Source of the DNA: Pseudomonadota bacterium
GTDB taxonomy: Bacteria > Pseudomonadota > Alphaproteobacteria > Sneathiellales > Sneathiellaceae
NCBI GenBank assembly: GCA_024743055.1
Contig: JANSXH010000009.1
Span: 1 to 64,000, forward strand
Length of the DNA stretch: 64,000 bases
Direction of reading: 5' to 3'
Shown here in pieces: positions 1 to 10,016 of the stretch (positions are counted from its first letter, which is position 1; every line of letters starts with the position of its first letter). A program made the position numbers and the translations under genes. The notes beneath the pieces are model-generated. The model was not told where the DNA came from and did no database searches. It saw nothing but the letters and a program-made list of their open reading frames with translations.

Positions 1-3000
1 CGTTGGACGCCGCGCTCTGCAGGCTGTAAGTCAGGCTTGAAGACGGCGTCTCCGCATCGCTGGCCTGCAACACACCAGTCGTGGTGCCGTTCACCGGCAG
101 CTCAATCGTCCCGCCATCCGTCGTCGGCGACTGGTTCAACGCCCCCACATCCAGGTCAAACACCGTGCTCACAGACGCACTGCTCGTATCCGTCGCCGTC
201 ACCTCAACCGCCAGGACACCCGCATCCGTCCCCGTCGGCGTGCCACTGAAGGACGTCCCGTCAAAGGTCAGCCAGGTCGGCAAAGCCCCACCGCCAACCA
301 GCGCCGCCGAATAGCTCAGGATATCACCAACATCAATATCCGAAAAGGCATCAACCGGAACCGCATAACTAAACAGCGCATCCTCCGTCGCCGTCTGATC
401 AGCAAGGCCAACAGATACAACAGGGGCATCATTGGTATTGGTCACATCAATGGTAAAGTTGCTATCGACAGAGGCTCCGCTGCCATCGGTCGCCGTCACT
501 TTGATTATCAGCGTTCCAACATCCGAATTTTCCGGGGTGCCGCTAAGGGTTCCGTTATTCAGAGACAGCCAGGCCGGCAAAGCACTGCCATCGTCAAGGG
601 TGGCCGAGTAGCTAAGGACATCTCCCGCATCCGCATCCGCAAAGGCATCGGCAGGGATCGCAAAGGAGAAAGCCGCATCTTCCGCCGTTGATTGGTTGGT
701 CAATCCCTGATCAACCGTCGGGGCCGTATTATCTGAATCAATTGTTAGGGCAAAAGAGCTCGTTACAGTTTCCAAACCATCGCTGGCGGTTACGTCAATT
801 GAGTAACTCCCGTCATCAATTTGCCCAGGCACTCCGGAAAAATTACCTGTCAAAGGATCAATGGTAAGCCAAGCTGGGAGAGTTGAACCATCTGACAAGG
901 TCGCGGTATAAAAAAGCGCTTCTTCATCCACATCGACAAAAGCATCCTGGGGCAAGACAATATCCAGATTGTCGCCAACGACCGCAACAACATCAGTCAA
1001 AGGTGTCACAGCTACCGGGGCATCATTTACAGCATTTATTGTAATCGCAAAATCTGTAGCAATTGAAGCTTCTCCGTCATTGGCGGCAAAGGAGACAAAG
1101 AGTACTCCATTGAAGTTCTGCGGTGGCGTTCCCGAAAAAGTTCTGTTTGGTCCATCAAACGCTAACCATGCCGGTAACGCACTCCCGTCGTTCATTGTGG
1201 CAGACAGGGTAAGGTCGGTAGTGTCTAGGTCGCTAAACACATCAGCCGGAACCACATAGCTAAAGAGTTGATCTTCTGTCCCTTCCTGATCCAAAACAGC
1301 ATTAGCAACAATTGGTGCGTCATTCACGCTTTCGATTTGGATTGATGCTGTTCCCGTAGAGGTCAGCCCACCGGCATCCGTAACCGTATATTCAAAGCTG
1401 GCTGTTCCATAATAGTTTGCATCAGGAGTAAAAGTAACACGTCCATTGCTATCGAGAGCGACAATTCCGTTCTGAGCATTACTTACTTCTGTTATGGCCA
1501 ACCCATCGCCATCGGGATCGGAAGCATTACTGAGAATTTCAGACGCGAACAGAATTAACGTAGTATCCTCTCGGCCAGCGAAGTTGGCTACCCCAGCAGA
1601 TGGCGACATATTGGCAACTTGTTCTACAAACACACTGCTGCCATCGTCGCTCACAAATTCAAGCTCTTCAACGTTGACTAATCTTTTCAAGCCTTGCGCT
1701 CCAACGATATCCTCGACAATGGTTTCATTACCTTCAACCCGGATATCAAAATTAGCCTGAGGCCCTTGGAAAATTACAGTATCCCGACCTGCGCCTCCAT
1801 CAATGCTATCGTCACCACCTCGCACATCAATAATATCGTCTCCTGCGCGAGCGTTGATAACATCGTCACCTTCATACCCAACAATGGTGTCGCTGCCAGA
1901 CGTTATTGACTGAAAGAGAAGATAATTCTCAATATCCGCAGCGGACCAAAGAGACCCATCAGAGAGCTGAAACTCCTCAATTTTTCGGCCATCATTGGCG
2001 AACTGACCTTCGATCAACAGCGAGTTACGTTCCACTCCGCCGATCTCAATCAGAAGATCATCGCCGTTCTCACCTGTACGGGTAAAGGCAACAGCTTCCG
2101 GCACAATTCCAACACCGAATTCAACTTTGTCGTTTCCGCCAGCGTCTGCCGCTACGTCGTTAAAATAACCCGTATCGAACTTGTAAACGTCATCGCCCGA
2201 TCCACCTTCCAGCCGATCTTCACCTGCTCCGCCATCTAGGGTTCCGCCCTGATCATCTGATTGTATTGTATTGTCGCCATCATTCTCTCGACCGCCAATG
2301 TAAGTGGCAAATTCTTCGCGGGTAAATTCTGATCCATCAGCAAAAACGAATTTTTCTATCCCGGCAGCAAACAGAGGAGCAGAGCCAAATTCTGCAGCAA
2401 ATTTTAAATCCCAGTAGTCCTTGGAAACTTCCCCTTCCAAAAACTCCCCAAATCCGGAATTTTCAGCAATCGCGCCCCAATTTCCAGCAGGGGAAAATTG
2501 ATCCTTGATCAACAAGTAATCAGTCGTACCTGTAATCTGAATTTGTAGATCTTGCTGCGAGTCCCCGACAATTGTCAGAACCAGGTCATTTATCGTAATG
2601 CCAGCTCCAAAAGTGACTGTATCTGTCTCGCGAACCAATGAAAGATCTGCTTCTACACTAAATTCTCCTTCGGAAACGAATGGGGAAAACTCGTGGCTCT
2701 GCGCGGTTTCAATTATTACATCCGAGCCTGCCCCAATTCCGAACTCGTAAGTATCACCATCGCCCGCTCCAATCATCGTATCGTTGCCGCCGCTTACAGC
2801 AAAAGTCTCCTCAAATGCCGAACCTATCATGCTGTCATCTCCAGCGGTAATGGGCATTGTCGCGGCATAGATGGCTGCAGCATCCACCGTCGTACCATCA
2901 TCGAAGACAATGGATTGGATATAATTTACTCGTTGATATTCCCCGAAGCCATCTACGTAACTAGAATACTGGTTCAGGACTGTAACTGAATCACCGCCGG

Positions 3001-6000
3001 TGAAAGAGAGAACAAGATTTTCATCAAGATCTCCGGATCGCGAAATTGTCAAATCTGCATAATTTAGGCCTGGCCCAAAGGTGATCAATCCAACCGTCGA
3101 ATTCGTACTGTCGGGTAAAATGACGTCCTGGCCACCTCCCAACTCAAAATAAAAATTTGGAGCGCCCTGCGTTCCACCAAGGGTATCGTTTCCGGCACCA
3201 CCAGACAAAACCGCATTGCCGCTAGTTCCTGTCCCTACGATTAACTGATCGGTTGCATCCTGGGTCCTCATAGACGCAAGCACAGATGCCATAGAAAGCT
3301 CTGAGCCATCATCAAACCGAATGGTTTCCACCCCACCCACTTCATGAAAAGGATGCCCTGCAAGCGTCAACAACGCGTCGTTTGCAACTTCAACTTGCAG
3401 GCCCCATTGCTCACTCTTTCCTTGAAAGGGACCTTTATGTTGAGAGAGATCTATCCGGACAAAACTAAAATCCAGGTCGGATTCTGTAATGCCTGGGCCG
3501 AAGACAAGGGTGTCTACGGAATTAAAAATGCCATTATCGACAATCAGGTCGTTTCCGTCTCCCAAATTGTAGTGGAAGGTATCAAATGAGGAAAAAGCGT
3601 ATTCCCCAACAAGGGTGTCATCACCAAGCCCGCCGTAAAACTCGTTATTTTCAAATGAGTCATCACCGTCAACTAACAGATCATTGCCAATCCCACCGAA
3701 AAGGGTGTCGCTGCCACTTCCGCCATAGAGCTCATCATCCCCTTCTCCACCGACAAGCTCGTCACTATCATTTTCGCCAAACAAAAAGTCGTTCTCAGTG
3801 CCGCCATCCAATGAATCTGAGCCAGCCCCTCCTTTGATCACATCAATCCCGCCGTTGCCTTCGACTGTGTCATTTCCGGAAAGGGCCACAAAATTCTCAT
3901 CATCTGCTGTACCAACCAACAGATCCGCATCACTTGATCCTAAGACTTCCGTTCCATCGCTACCGCTTAAATCAATAAAGACCAACAGATCATCATATAG
4001 CCAAGTTTGATCATTGAATTCATAGATTTCAACTTTACCTTTCGTATTATCTACGATCAGCTGGTCGCCATTACCCGAGTTAAGGAAAGTGATGACCTCT
4101 CCTGCCCGGGTGATTGTGTAGGTGTCCATCGCAAACGAAAATACGACCCGATCCTCATTAAGGTCTGAGCCTTTATCCTCGATCCTGTCCTGACCATTAC
4201 CAGAGTTAAAATAATATAGATCGGCTCCTTGATACCCATGAAGTGTGTCATTACCGTCGTCGCCGTAGGAATCGAAAATATCAATTCCGTATTCGCCTTG
4301 CACCACATCGTTGCCGTCCCCATTTTCCATCTGGAGATTACGGATGTAATCCGATGTAATTTCACTGCCATCGTCGAACATAAATCGGTCAATGGCCGGC
4401 TCAGAAGGCCCTGGAAGTATTTGCCCAAACTGATCCGCAATGGTCAGGACATCGTTCGTTCCGGAAATCTGAATAGTTAGATGCTGCCCAACGGGGCCTT
4501 CCCGACCAAAAATGAGATCTGCGGCCGCAATTCCAGGACCAAAGACGACTGTATTGACAACATTCTTATCTGCTATATCCCGGATCTCATCATGGCCATA
4601 GCCCAAGCCGAAGACGAAGGTCGTCGCTTGCTCGCCTCCAAGCAGCAAATCATCTCCTGCACCGCCGTCAAGTGTTCCACCGGTTACCTGCAGCAAACGA
4701 TCATCATCCACCGTCCCGGTTTCGGACGGTCCAGCTATGACATCTTCAAAAGACAAGGTTGTTCCATCTGAAAAAACCATAACTGATGATTCTGAACGAT
4801 CCTGAATCAAATAATTTCGGATCGTCAGAGTCTCTCCAGTTGCGACGATTGTGATAACGATATCCTGAGACCATCCATCTCCAGCCTCGATGGCAACATC
4901 TGCTTGAAGCAAATCGGGTAATCGTATTTCTACCCTGGGCAAAATGTCCCAGCCAAAATAACCGAATGGCGAAAAGGAGACAGCGTCATTGCCCTGCCCT
5001 TGGCCCCAGTAGAGTATTGACTTGCCCCCACCGAAGCTGACTTCGTCGTTGCCAGAACCTGTGGAGACAATTTGAGAATGAGCAGGATACTGATTTCCTG
5101 CATTGGATTGTGTTATCAGGCTGTCGTTACCTTCTCCTCCTAAATGAGCCGTGATTATCTCGAAATAGGTGAGATCTAGCCCTTCAGATTGTAACAAGGT
5201 CTCTACTGCCGCGAGGTAACCGGCACCATCATCAGCAGCCGCTTTTACATCTGCGAAGGATTTATAGATTGTATCCAGCAGTCTGAGTCCAGCATGAAAG
5301 TGCGCTATCTTCGCGGACCAGTCTGAAGGCGCATTATCAACAAGGCGTTGCAGCAAATCCGTACTGTTTGTTCCATCTGCTAGAACAAGGAACTGGTTCT
5401 GTTCATAAGTAATTTCAGGAAATAATGTCTGGCCAAAAGTCGCTTGAGCCGCAAGTTGCGCCGCAACATTCCGATGGATGACATCATATTGCTCCATCAA
5501 TACTGAGCCAGCAGTAGGTCTCGGATTTGGGCCACTCCACTGCGCAAAAGGAGTGTCAGAAAAAGCCTCTATTACTTCAACAGCTCTGCCATCCGCATAG
5601 GGTCCGCGCGAAAACGCAGTCGTATTTTCCGAAACCCCTGTCCATCGCCAGAGAATTTCATCGACCAGCGGGCTGAGTTTCGATAGATCCGCTATGCCAA
5701 GATTAGTCACCTGCTCCACGAGTGTTCGCAAGCCAGGATCCTCTGCCATAGCCACATGCAGGTCTTTGACCGCACCTGCACCGCCCAATTCCGGCAATGC
5801 CGCCAATGTTGGATCTAAATTCTCCGGCTCATCAAAGCGCACGTCATATTGATCAAAGCGAAACCATATGTCTGAGATGGCACGATCGACGCCTTCCGTG
5901 GTCGTATAAATGGCCGTGTCGGTCACCAGGCTATCGGCGATGGTTTCGCTCACCGCCGTCGACGACAAAGAGATAGAAGCCACACCGACTTCTGCCAGCG

Positions 6001-7582
6001 TGAAAAGTTCATTTCCCTCGGAAATGCCATCTTCATTCAGATCCCGCCAAACTCTAAGCTCACTATAAGCTACATCTGATCCGTCAATCACTCCGTCCAG
6101 ATTGAGGTCTAATTCTGCAAGTTTATCAAAACCGCTTTCAAACCGAATATCGATCTCACCTGGGCCTTGAAGATTAGAGCCGCTGCCACCATTAATACTT
6201 CCATAAGAGTATGTTTCGCCATATCCGAACAACTCGCCGGCGTCGTTAATTACCCCGTCTCCATTGCGATCGAGCGCCAGTATGCCATCATCGGCACTAA
6301 CCCAAGCCGTCCGTTCCCGTCCTTCATCTTCATCGATGTCGAAAAATGCCGCAGAATCATCCAGCGCAATCAGCTCAATACCGTCCCCGTCCAGATCCAG
6401 CACTAATGGTGAGGAATATCTGTCGGGTACTGGGTCATCCTTTGGCCTCAGGTTAATATTTGCGTGACTATCTCTCTTGTTCCAATCCTTAATTATTAAT
6501 GTGGATCCGTTATAGGTAACTTTCAGATCGCCGCCTTCCTTGGTGTAACGCTCGCCGTATTTGTCTCCAATCCAAACTTGTTCATCATCGCTAACGTTTT
6601 TTCCAAGTGAGGCTTCCCCTCCTTTCAAAAGGATCCCATCCAGATAGACAGTATCTAGTCTGTCCGGATCATCGATTATATCGCTGTCGCCCGCAAAAAA
6701 CTTGTCAGAACCTTGCCCACCAACAAGAACGTCTTCTTCAGTATCATCATCGCCATAAAGCACATCTGAACCGCCGCCACCGTACAGAACATCAAGCCCT
6801 GCACCCCCAAATAAGGTGTCTCGACCGCCTTGTGAGCCCAGATCAATATCGTCTCCAAAAAGCTGATCATTTCCGGATCCGCCGTTGATAAAGTCGTCAG
6901 GACTGGATCCTGCTCCTTCACCGCCGTAAATGATATCCTCCCCATCACCGCCACTCAGTGTATCGGCGCCGATGTTCCCATAGATACGATCCTCACCTGT
7001 AGTTCCTATGATAGAATCATCGCTATTTGTGCCGATGAATTCGATGCTATCTCCTAGGTCTGCAATCTGGACTTCATCGCCAGAAAAAATGCCATTAGCC
7101 TCTAGCTCATCAAGGATGAATCTAGCAACTTCTGCAAACGCAATGCCTAAACCGATCGCACCCACAATGCCAGCAACTGCTGTACCAACTGCAATAACTG
7201 CGGGAGAAGCTCCCACCAAAGCTAACCCACCGGTAGCGAGCGCAATTCCGCCCAGTTGACCTAGTCTGGCCCCTGCTAGCGACAGTCCAGAAATAAACCC
7301 TACTTTTGCAAAAAATGCGTTAATCCCAATTTCAGGATTATCTTCAATTTCGCCATACTCTTCCAAAGTAATCGTAGCAATCGTTGCAGCTGGATTAAAC
7401 ACTCTTCCGAATAACCGCAGCCCGTCTGCAAATTCTATCGCCTTCGTGTCGTTTGGGTTTATTTTGATATGCTCATCTACAATTCTCGCCAAACCTTCAA
7501 CTGAAACTTGGACACCGATAAATATATTTGAAAAAATGTCGACAAATTCATCATAGCGTTCCTCGAGAGTTTCAGTGGCCAT
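1..7582 (-). CDS. Giant RTX / cadherin-like (He_PIG-type) repeat protein, 5' part only, C-terminus beyond window edge
   Basis: Minus frame from ATG at 7582 (AGGA upstream) reads MATETLEERYDEFVDIFSNIF... with no stop seen to position 2 when read by eye; RTX nonapeptides (GGAGLDVLYGGGGSDVLYGDD), EF-hand-like LDLDGDGIELI / LDRNGDGVINDAGELFGYG, then VTNTNDAPVVSVGLADQTATEDALFSYAVPVDAFSDIDVGD...LPTWLTFDGTSFSGTP repeats. Confidence 0.9.
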   Translation of the reverse strand, partial: MATETLEERYDEFVDIFSNIFIGVQVSVEGLARIVDEHIKINPNDTKAIEFADGLRLFGRVFNPAATIATITLEEYGEIEDNPEIGINAFFAKVGFISGLSLAGARLGQLGGIALATGGLALVGASPAVIAVGTAVAGIVGAIGLGIAFAEVARFILDELEANGIFSGDEVQIADLGDSIEFIGTNSDDSIIGTTGEDRIYGNIGADTLSGGDGEDIIYGGEGAGSSPDDFINGGSGNDQLFGDDIDLGSQGGRDTLFGGAGLDVLYGGGGSDVLYGDDDTEEDVLVGGQGSDKFFAGDSDIIDDPDRLDTVYLDGILLKGGEASLGKNVSDDEQVWIGDKYGERYTKEGGDLKVTYNGSTLIIKDWNKRDSHANINLRPKDDPVPDRYSSPLVLDLDGDGIELIALDDSAAFFDIDEDEGRERTAWVSADDGILALDRNGDGVINDAGELFGYGETYSYGSINGGSGSNLQGPGEIDIRFESGFDKLAELDLNLDGVIDGSDVAYSELRVWRDLNEDGISEGNELFTLAEVGVASISLSSTAVSETIADSLVTDTAIYTTTEGVDRAISDIWFRFDQYDVRFDEPENLDPTLAALPELGGAGAVKDLHVAMAEDPGLRTLVEQVTNLGIADLSKLSPLVDEILWRWTGVSENTTAFSRGPYADGRAVEVIEAFSDTPFAQWSGPNPRPTAGSVLMEQYDVIHRNVAAQLAAQATFGQTLFPEITYEQNQFLVLADGTNSTDLLQRLVDNAPSDWSAKIAHFHAGLRLLDTIYKSFADVKAAADDGAGYLAAVETLLQSEGLDLTYFEIITAHLGGEGNDSLITQSNAGNQYPAHSQIVSTGSGNDEVSFGGGKSILYWGQGQGNDAVSFSPFGYFGWDILPRVEIRLPDLLQADVAIEAGDGWSQDIVITIVATGETLTIRNYLIQDRSESSVMVFSDGTTLSFEDVIAGPSETGTVDDDRLLQVTGGTLDGGAGDDLLLGGEQATTFVFGLGYGHDEIRDIADKNVVNTVVFGPGIAAADLIFGREGPVGQHLTIQISGTNDVLTIADQFGQILPGPSEPAIDRFMFDDGSEITSDYIRNLQMENGDGNDVVQGEYGIDIFDSYGDDGNDTLHGYQGADLYYFNSGNGQDRIEDKGSDLNEDRVVFSFAMDTYTITRAGEVITFLNSGNGDQLIVDNTKGKVEIYEFNDQTWLYDDLLVFIDLSGSDGTEVLGSSDADLLVGTADDENFVALSGNDTVEGNGGIDVIKGGAGSDSLDGGTENDFLFGENDSDELVGGEGDDELYGGSGSDTLFGGIGNDLLVDGDDSFENNEFYGGLGDDTLVGEYAFSSFDTFHYNLGDGNDLIVDNGIFNSVDTLVFGPGITESDLDFSFVRIDLSQHKGPFQGKSEQWGLQVEVANDALLTLAGHPFHEVGGVETIRFDDGSELSMASVLASMRTQDATDQLIVGTGTSGNAVLSGGAGNDTLGGTQGAPNFYFELGGGQDVILPDSTNSTVGLITFGPGLNYADLTISRSGDLDENLVLSFTGGDSVTVLNQYSSYVDGFGEYQRVNYIQSIVFDDGTTVDAAAIYAATMPITAGDDSMIGSAFEETFAVSGGNDTMIGAGDGDTYEFGIGAGSDVIIETAQSHEFSPFVSEGEFSVEADLSLVRETDTVTFGAGITINDLVLTIVGDSQQDLQIQITGTTDYLLIKDQFSPAGNWGAIAENSGFGEFLEGEVSKDYWDLKFAAEFGSAPLFAAGIEKFVFADGSEFTREEFATYIGGRENDGDNTIQSDDQGGTLDGGAGEDRLEGGSGDDVYKFDTGYFNDVAADAGGNDKVEFGVGIVPEAVAFTRTGENGDDLLIEIGGVERNSLLIEGQFANDGRKIEEFQLSDGSLWSAADIENYLLFQSITSGSDTIVGYEGDDVINARAGDDIIDVRGGDDSIDGGAGRDTVIFQGPQANFDIRVEGNETIVEDIVGAQGLKRLVNVEELEFVSDDGSSVFVEQVANMSPSAGVANFAGREDTTLILFASEILSNASDPDGDGLAITEVSNAQNGIVALDSNGRVTFTPDANYYGTASFEYTVTDAGGLTSTGTASIQIESVNDAPIVANAVLDQEGTEDQLFSYVVPADVFSDLDTTDLTLSATMNDGSALPAWLAFDGPNRTFSGTPPQNFNGVLFVSFAANDGEASIATDFAITINAVNDAPVAVTPLTDVVAVVGDNLDIVLPQDAFVDVDEEALFYTATLSDGSTLPAWLTIDPLTGNFSGVPGQIDDGSYSIDVTASDGLETVTSSFALTIDSDNTAPTVDQGLTNQSTAEDAAFSFAIPADAFADADAGDVLSYSATLDDGSALPAWLSLNNGTLSGTPENSDVGTLIIKVTATDGSGASVDSNFTIDVTNTNDAPVVSVGLADQTATEDALFSYAVPVDAFSDIDVGDILSYSAALVGGGALPTWLTFDGTSFSGTPTGTDAGVLAVEVTATDTSSASVSTVFDLDVGALNQSPTTDGGTIELPVNGTTTGVLQASDAETPSSSLTYSLQSAASN

Positions 7583-7606
7583 TGGTCAAGTCCTAATTCA
7601 TGAGAT

Positions 7607-8419
7607 TTATTTGGAAAAAGTTCCGCCAATATCTTTTAGCCATCTAAAAGAAAACAAAGCGGGGATAACAAACGGAATAAAAAGCGGCAACAAGAGCGTC
7701 GAGTAGAGAAGTAAGACACCCCATCGCACAGGCACATATCGCTGACTTTCTGTTGCCAGATAAGCAAGCACACTGAAGTCATCGACACTAATGGAAGTGA
7801 AATCTCGATAAACAGAATAGAAGCCAAGGCATAAGCCAAAAAACAAGGCGCCAACAACCAACCATTTTAAATTGGCCTTTTGGGCTGGAGTCGTAATGAG
7901 ACTACGAATTCTCTCTTTCTTTGCACCATATGTAAAACTTGCACATATCAAAGGGACATAGAATAAAAGAAATGCCGCACAAGAGATAACTATAGAGAAG
8001 ATCTTACGGGCAAAAACTTCCCCATTTTCACTCCCACCCTCGGCAGCGACTGACACTTTCATCAAATCAAAATTATTACCTAAGCTTGGAAACAGACTCA
8101 ATTTGTTAAATAGTAAGTATTCAAATTCCCTCACCTGCAACAAGCCAATTGAAAAAAACTCTAATATTAAAAAATAAAGCCCAACAAGCGTTGGTACTGC
8201 AATAATGGCCAATACATCTCCAAGGCGCCTTGGAATTTTTAGCATAAAGTCCGCGCTCTCAGGCCCTCTCCAACAAAACCAAGTTGTCATGAGAAGAGTA
8301 AAAACCAATATATTGAACGGAAAAAAGAGCAGCGATACCCCAAAGGCAATCAAGGAAACCAGTATCGTCGTTAGAAGACTGACAAGCACACCTTTCGGAT
8401 TTTCAGCCTTATCCTGCAT
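7607..8419 (-). CDS. Hypothetical multi-pass membrane protein directly upstream of the RTX gene
   Basis: 270-aa ORF with several hydrophobic helices; stop is 24 nt before the RTX start, same strand. Confidence 0.7.
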   Translation of the reverse strand: MQDKAENPKGVLVSLLTTILVSLIAFGVSLLFFPFNILVFTLLMTTWFCWRGPESADFMLKIPRRLGDVLAIIAVPTLVGLYFLILEFFSIGLLQVREFEYLLFNKLSLFPSLGNNFDLMKVSVAAEGGSENGEVFARKIFSIVISCAAFLLFYVPLICASFTYGAKKERIRSLITTPAQKANLKWLVVGALFFGLCLGFYSVYRDFTSISVDDFSVLAYLATESQRYVPVRWGVLLLYSTLLLPLFIPFVIPALFSFRWLKDIGGTFSK

Positions 8420-9413
8420 CTGCCCCCCTACAAATCAATCTACAACTCGAACGATTTTTATCGTAAATACATGATTACTGATACGCAAGTCGAAAAACAC
8501 TATTTAATAGTTTTTTAATATTCCAGAAGGCCATACGGTTGGTTTTTGGCCAAACACAATTTATCGAGTTTTTGGCGCTTTCCGACCATCCGTCACAATT
8601 GTGAATTCTGTCTGACGAGGTGTCCTATTCATTTAAATTTCGAAACCCACAAGATATGGCCAGAGTTGACTCTCCCTCAAACAATGGCTTTGAAACCATA
8701 GTTCGCTTTAAAAAATCTATCGCTGTAATCCCTTGATCTCAAAATCACTACTGTACCTTTACAAGGGTAATTATATAAAATAGGGTTAAGTCATTATAAA
8801 TATTATATTTTTTACCCATACAGGCGATGCGCTTCTTCGGGAAAACGCTTTTAAGTATCTTTTGACCAACAATGACGTGATATTTAATAGAATTTTAGTC
8901 AGCAATACTTCGAGATTTCAGAGCGATGAACGAAGCATTAGATTAAATCTGTATTACAGGGAACACCTCCCGCCAAAACGAAGAAATCATTCTCAGCCTA
9001 AACCTATGGAAGAGATTATGAAAGTCGCATTACTTCTTTAATAGTTTCCTTATGGGTGGTATGCTCATTCCTGCGCACTCTTTACGATTTCCACAATCTC
9101 CAAAACTGCTTTTCAATCGACTACGAACTAGCTATTTAAAGTTGAAAAATAGGCTCTAATTAAGTGATACTTATACAGTACGCTCCCCTTGAACATACCC
9201 AATCAACTCTGATTTAAGGTAATTCAAAAAATAGTTCAAAGAGCCCAATCAAGTTTTAGAAAATTGTTTTGGCATGAAGCAGTCTTAATGGCTGACGATT
9301 ATAGACGGGCTATTTTAGCCGCAAATTCCGAGACACAAAACTACTCTGCTCATCATAAATCTGATTTTTAGGCAGATTACGGTCTTGTACAGAAAAAATT
9401 CACTAGAGCGAAA
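8420..9413. other. AT-rich apparently non-coding region
   Basis: No ORF of size in the track except spurious ones; visibly more AT-rich than flanking genes. Confidence 0.5.
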
Positions 9414-9503
9414 TGGCGGAGGGAGAGGGATTCGAACCCTCGATACGGTTCCCCGTATACACACTTTCCAGGCGTGCGCCTTAAGCCACTCGGCCACCCC
9501 TCC
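9414..9503 (-). tRNA. tRNA-Ser (anticodon GGA), CCA encoded
   Basis: RC GGAGGGGTGGCCGAGTGGCTTAAGGCGCACGCCTGGAAAGTGTGTATACGGGGAACCGTATCGAGGGTTCGAATCCCTCTCCCTCCGCCA; acceptor, T arm and long variable arm fold. Confidence 0.95.
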
Positions 9504-9696
9504 GCAAATCTCTTCCAGTTTTTGGGAAGACGAGCGGGGAATATACTTCAGAGGCCAGAGATTGCAAGGGGTCAAAGCATCTCAAACGCATTTATTCGAG
9601 CCCGCTCCACTTCAATCCTGTTTGACATAATCGTGCATGGCAATTGAAGACCATTCGCGTTACCTTTATGTCAGGTAAAAAGGAGTAACTGAACGC

Positions 9697-10014
9697 GTGA
9701 TCATTGGTCGGATAATAGGCTGGATATTCCTTATCGCCGCATTTCTTGTTCTCGGGCATGATATGTTACGGTATCTGGATACTGGTACCTGGCAATCAAT
9801 CCTGTTGGGAGAATTATGGTTTATGCTCGATCCGGATGGGCTTAACCTGACACAGGCGATCATTCAAAGATATCTGCTTCCCTCGATTTGGGATCCGGGG
9901 ATCACGACCCTGTTGCTGTGGCCGGCCTGGCTGGATTTTCTTGTTCCGGGGATCGTGCTGGCCGTTTTGTTCAAACGGCGCCGGAAAGCTGCCAAAAGCG
10001 CCTTTGAAAGCTGA
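9697..10014 (+). CDS. Hypothetical membrane protein
   Basis: 105-aa ORF with hydrophobic N-terminus and basic C-terminus (FKRRRKAAK); convergent with lepA. Confidence 0.65.
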   Translation: MIIGRIIGWIFLIAAFLVLGHDMLRYLDTGTWQSILLGELWFMLDPDGLNLTQAIIQRYLLPSIWDPGITTLLLWPAWLDFLVPGIVLAVLFKRRRKAAKSAFES

Positions 10015-10016
10015 GC

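Noticed and set aside
4057-4440. 127-aa minus ORF and numerous plus-strand ORFs (e.g. 13-frame ORFs 37..6954) inside 1-7582
   Set aside because: They are out-of-frame or antisense shadows of the RTX repeat frame, with low-complexity H/R/S/P-rich composition.
8420-9413. CRISPR array or phage remnant in the AT-rich region
   Set aside because: No regularly spaced repeats, integrase, phage or cas-like reading frames were seen.
9315-9575. ORFs 9315..9575 (-) and 9385..9630 (+)
   Set aside because: They span the tRNA-Ser gene; frequent false ORFs over tRNA-Ser (GGGRGIRTLD...).
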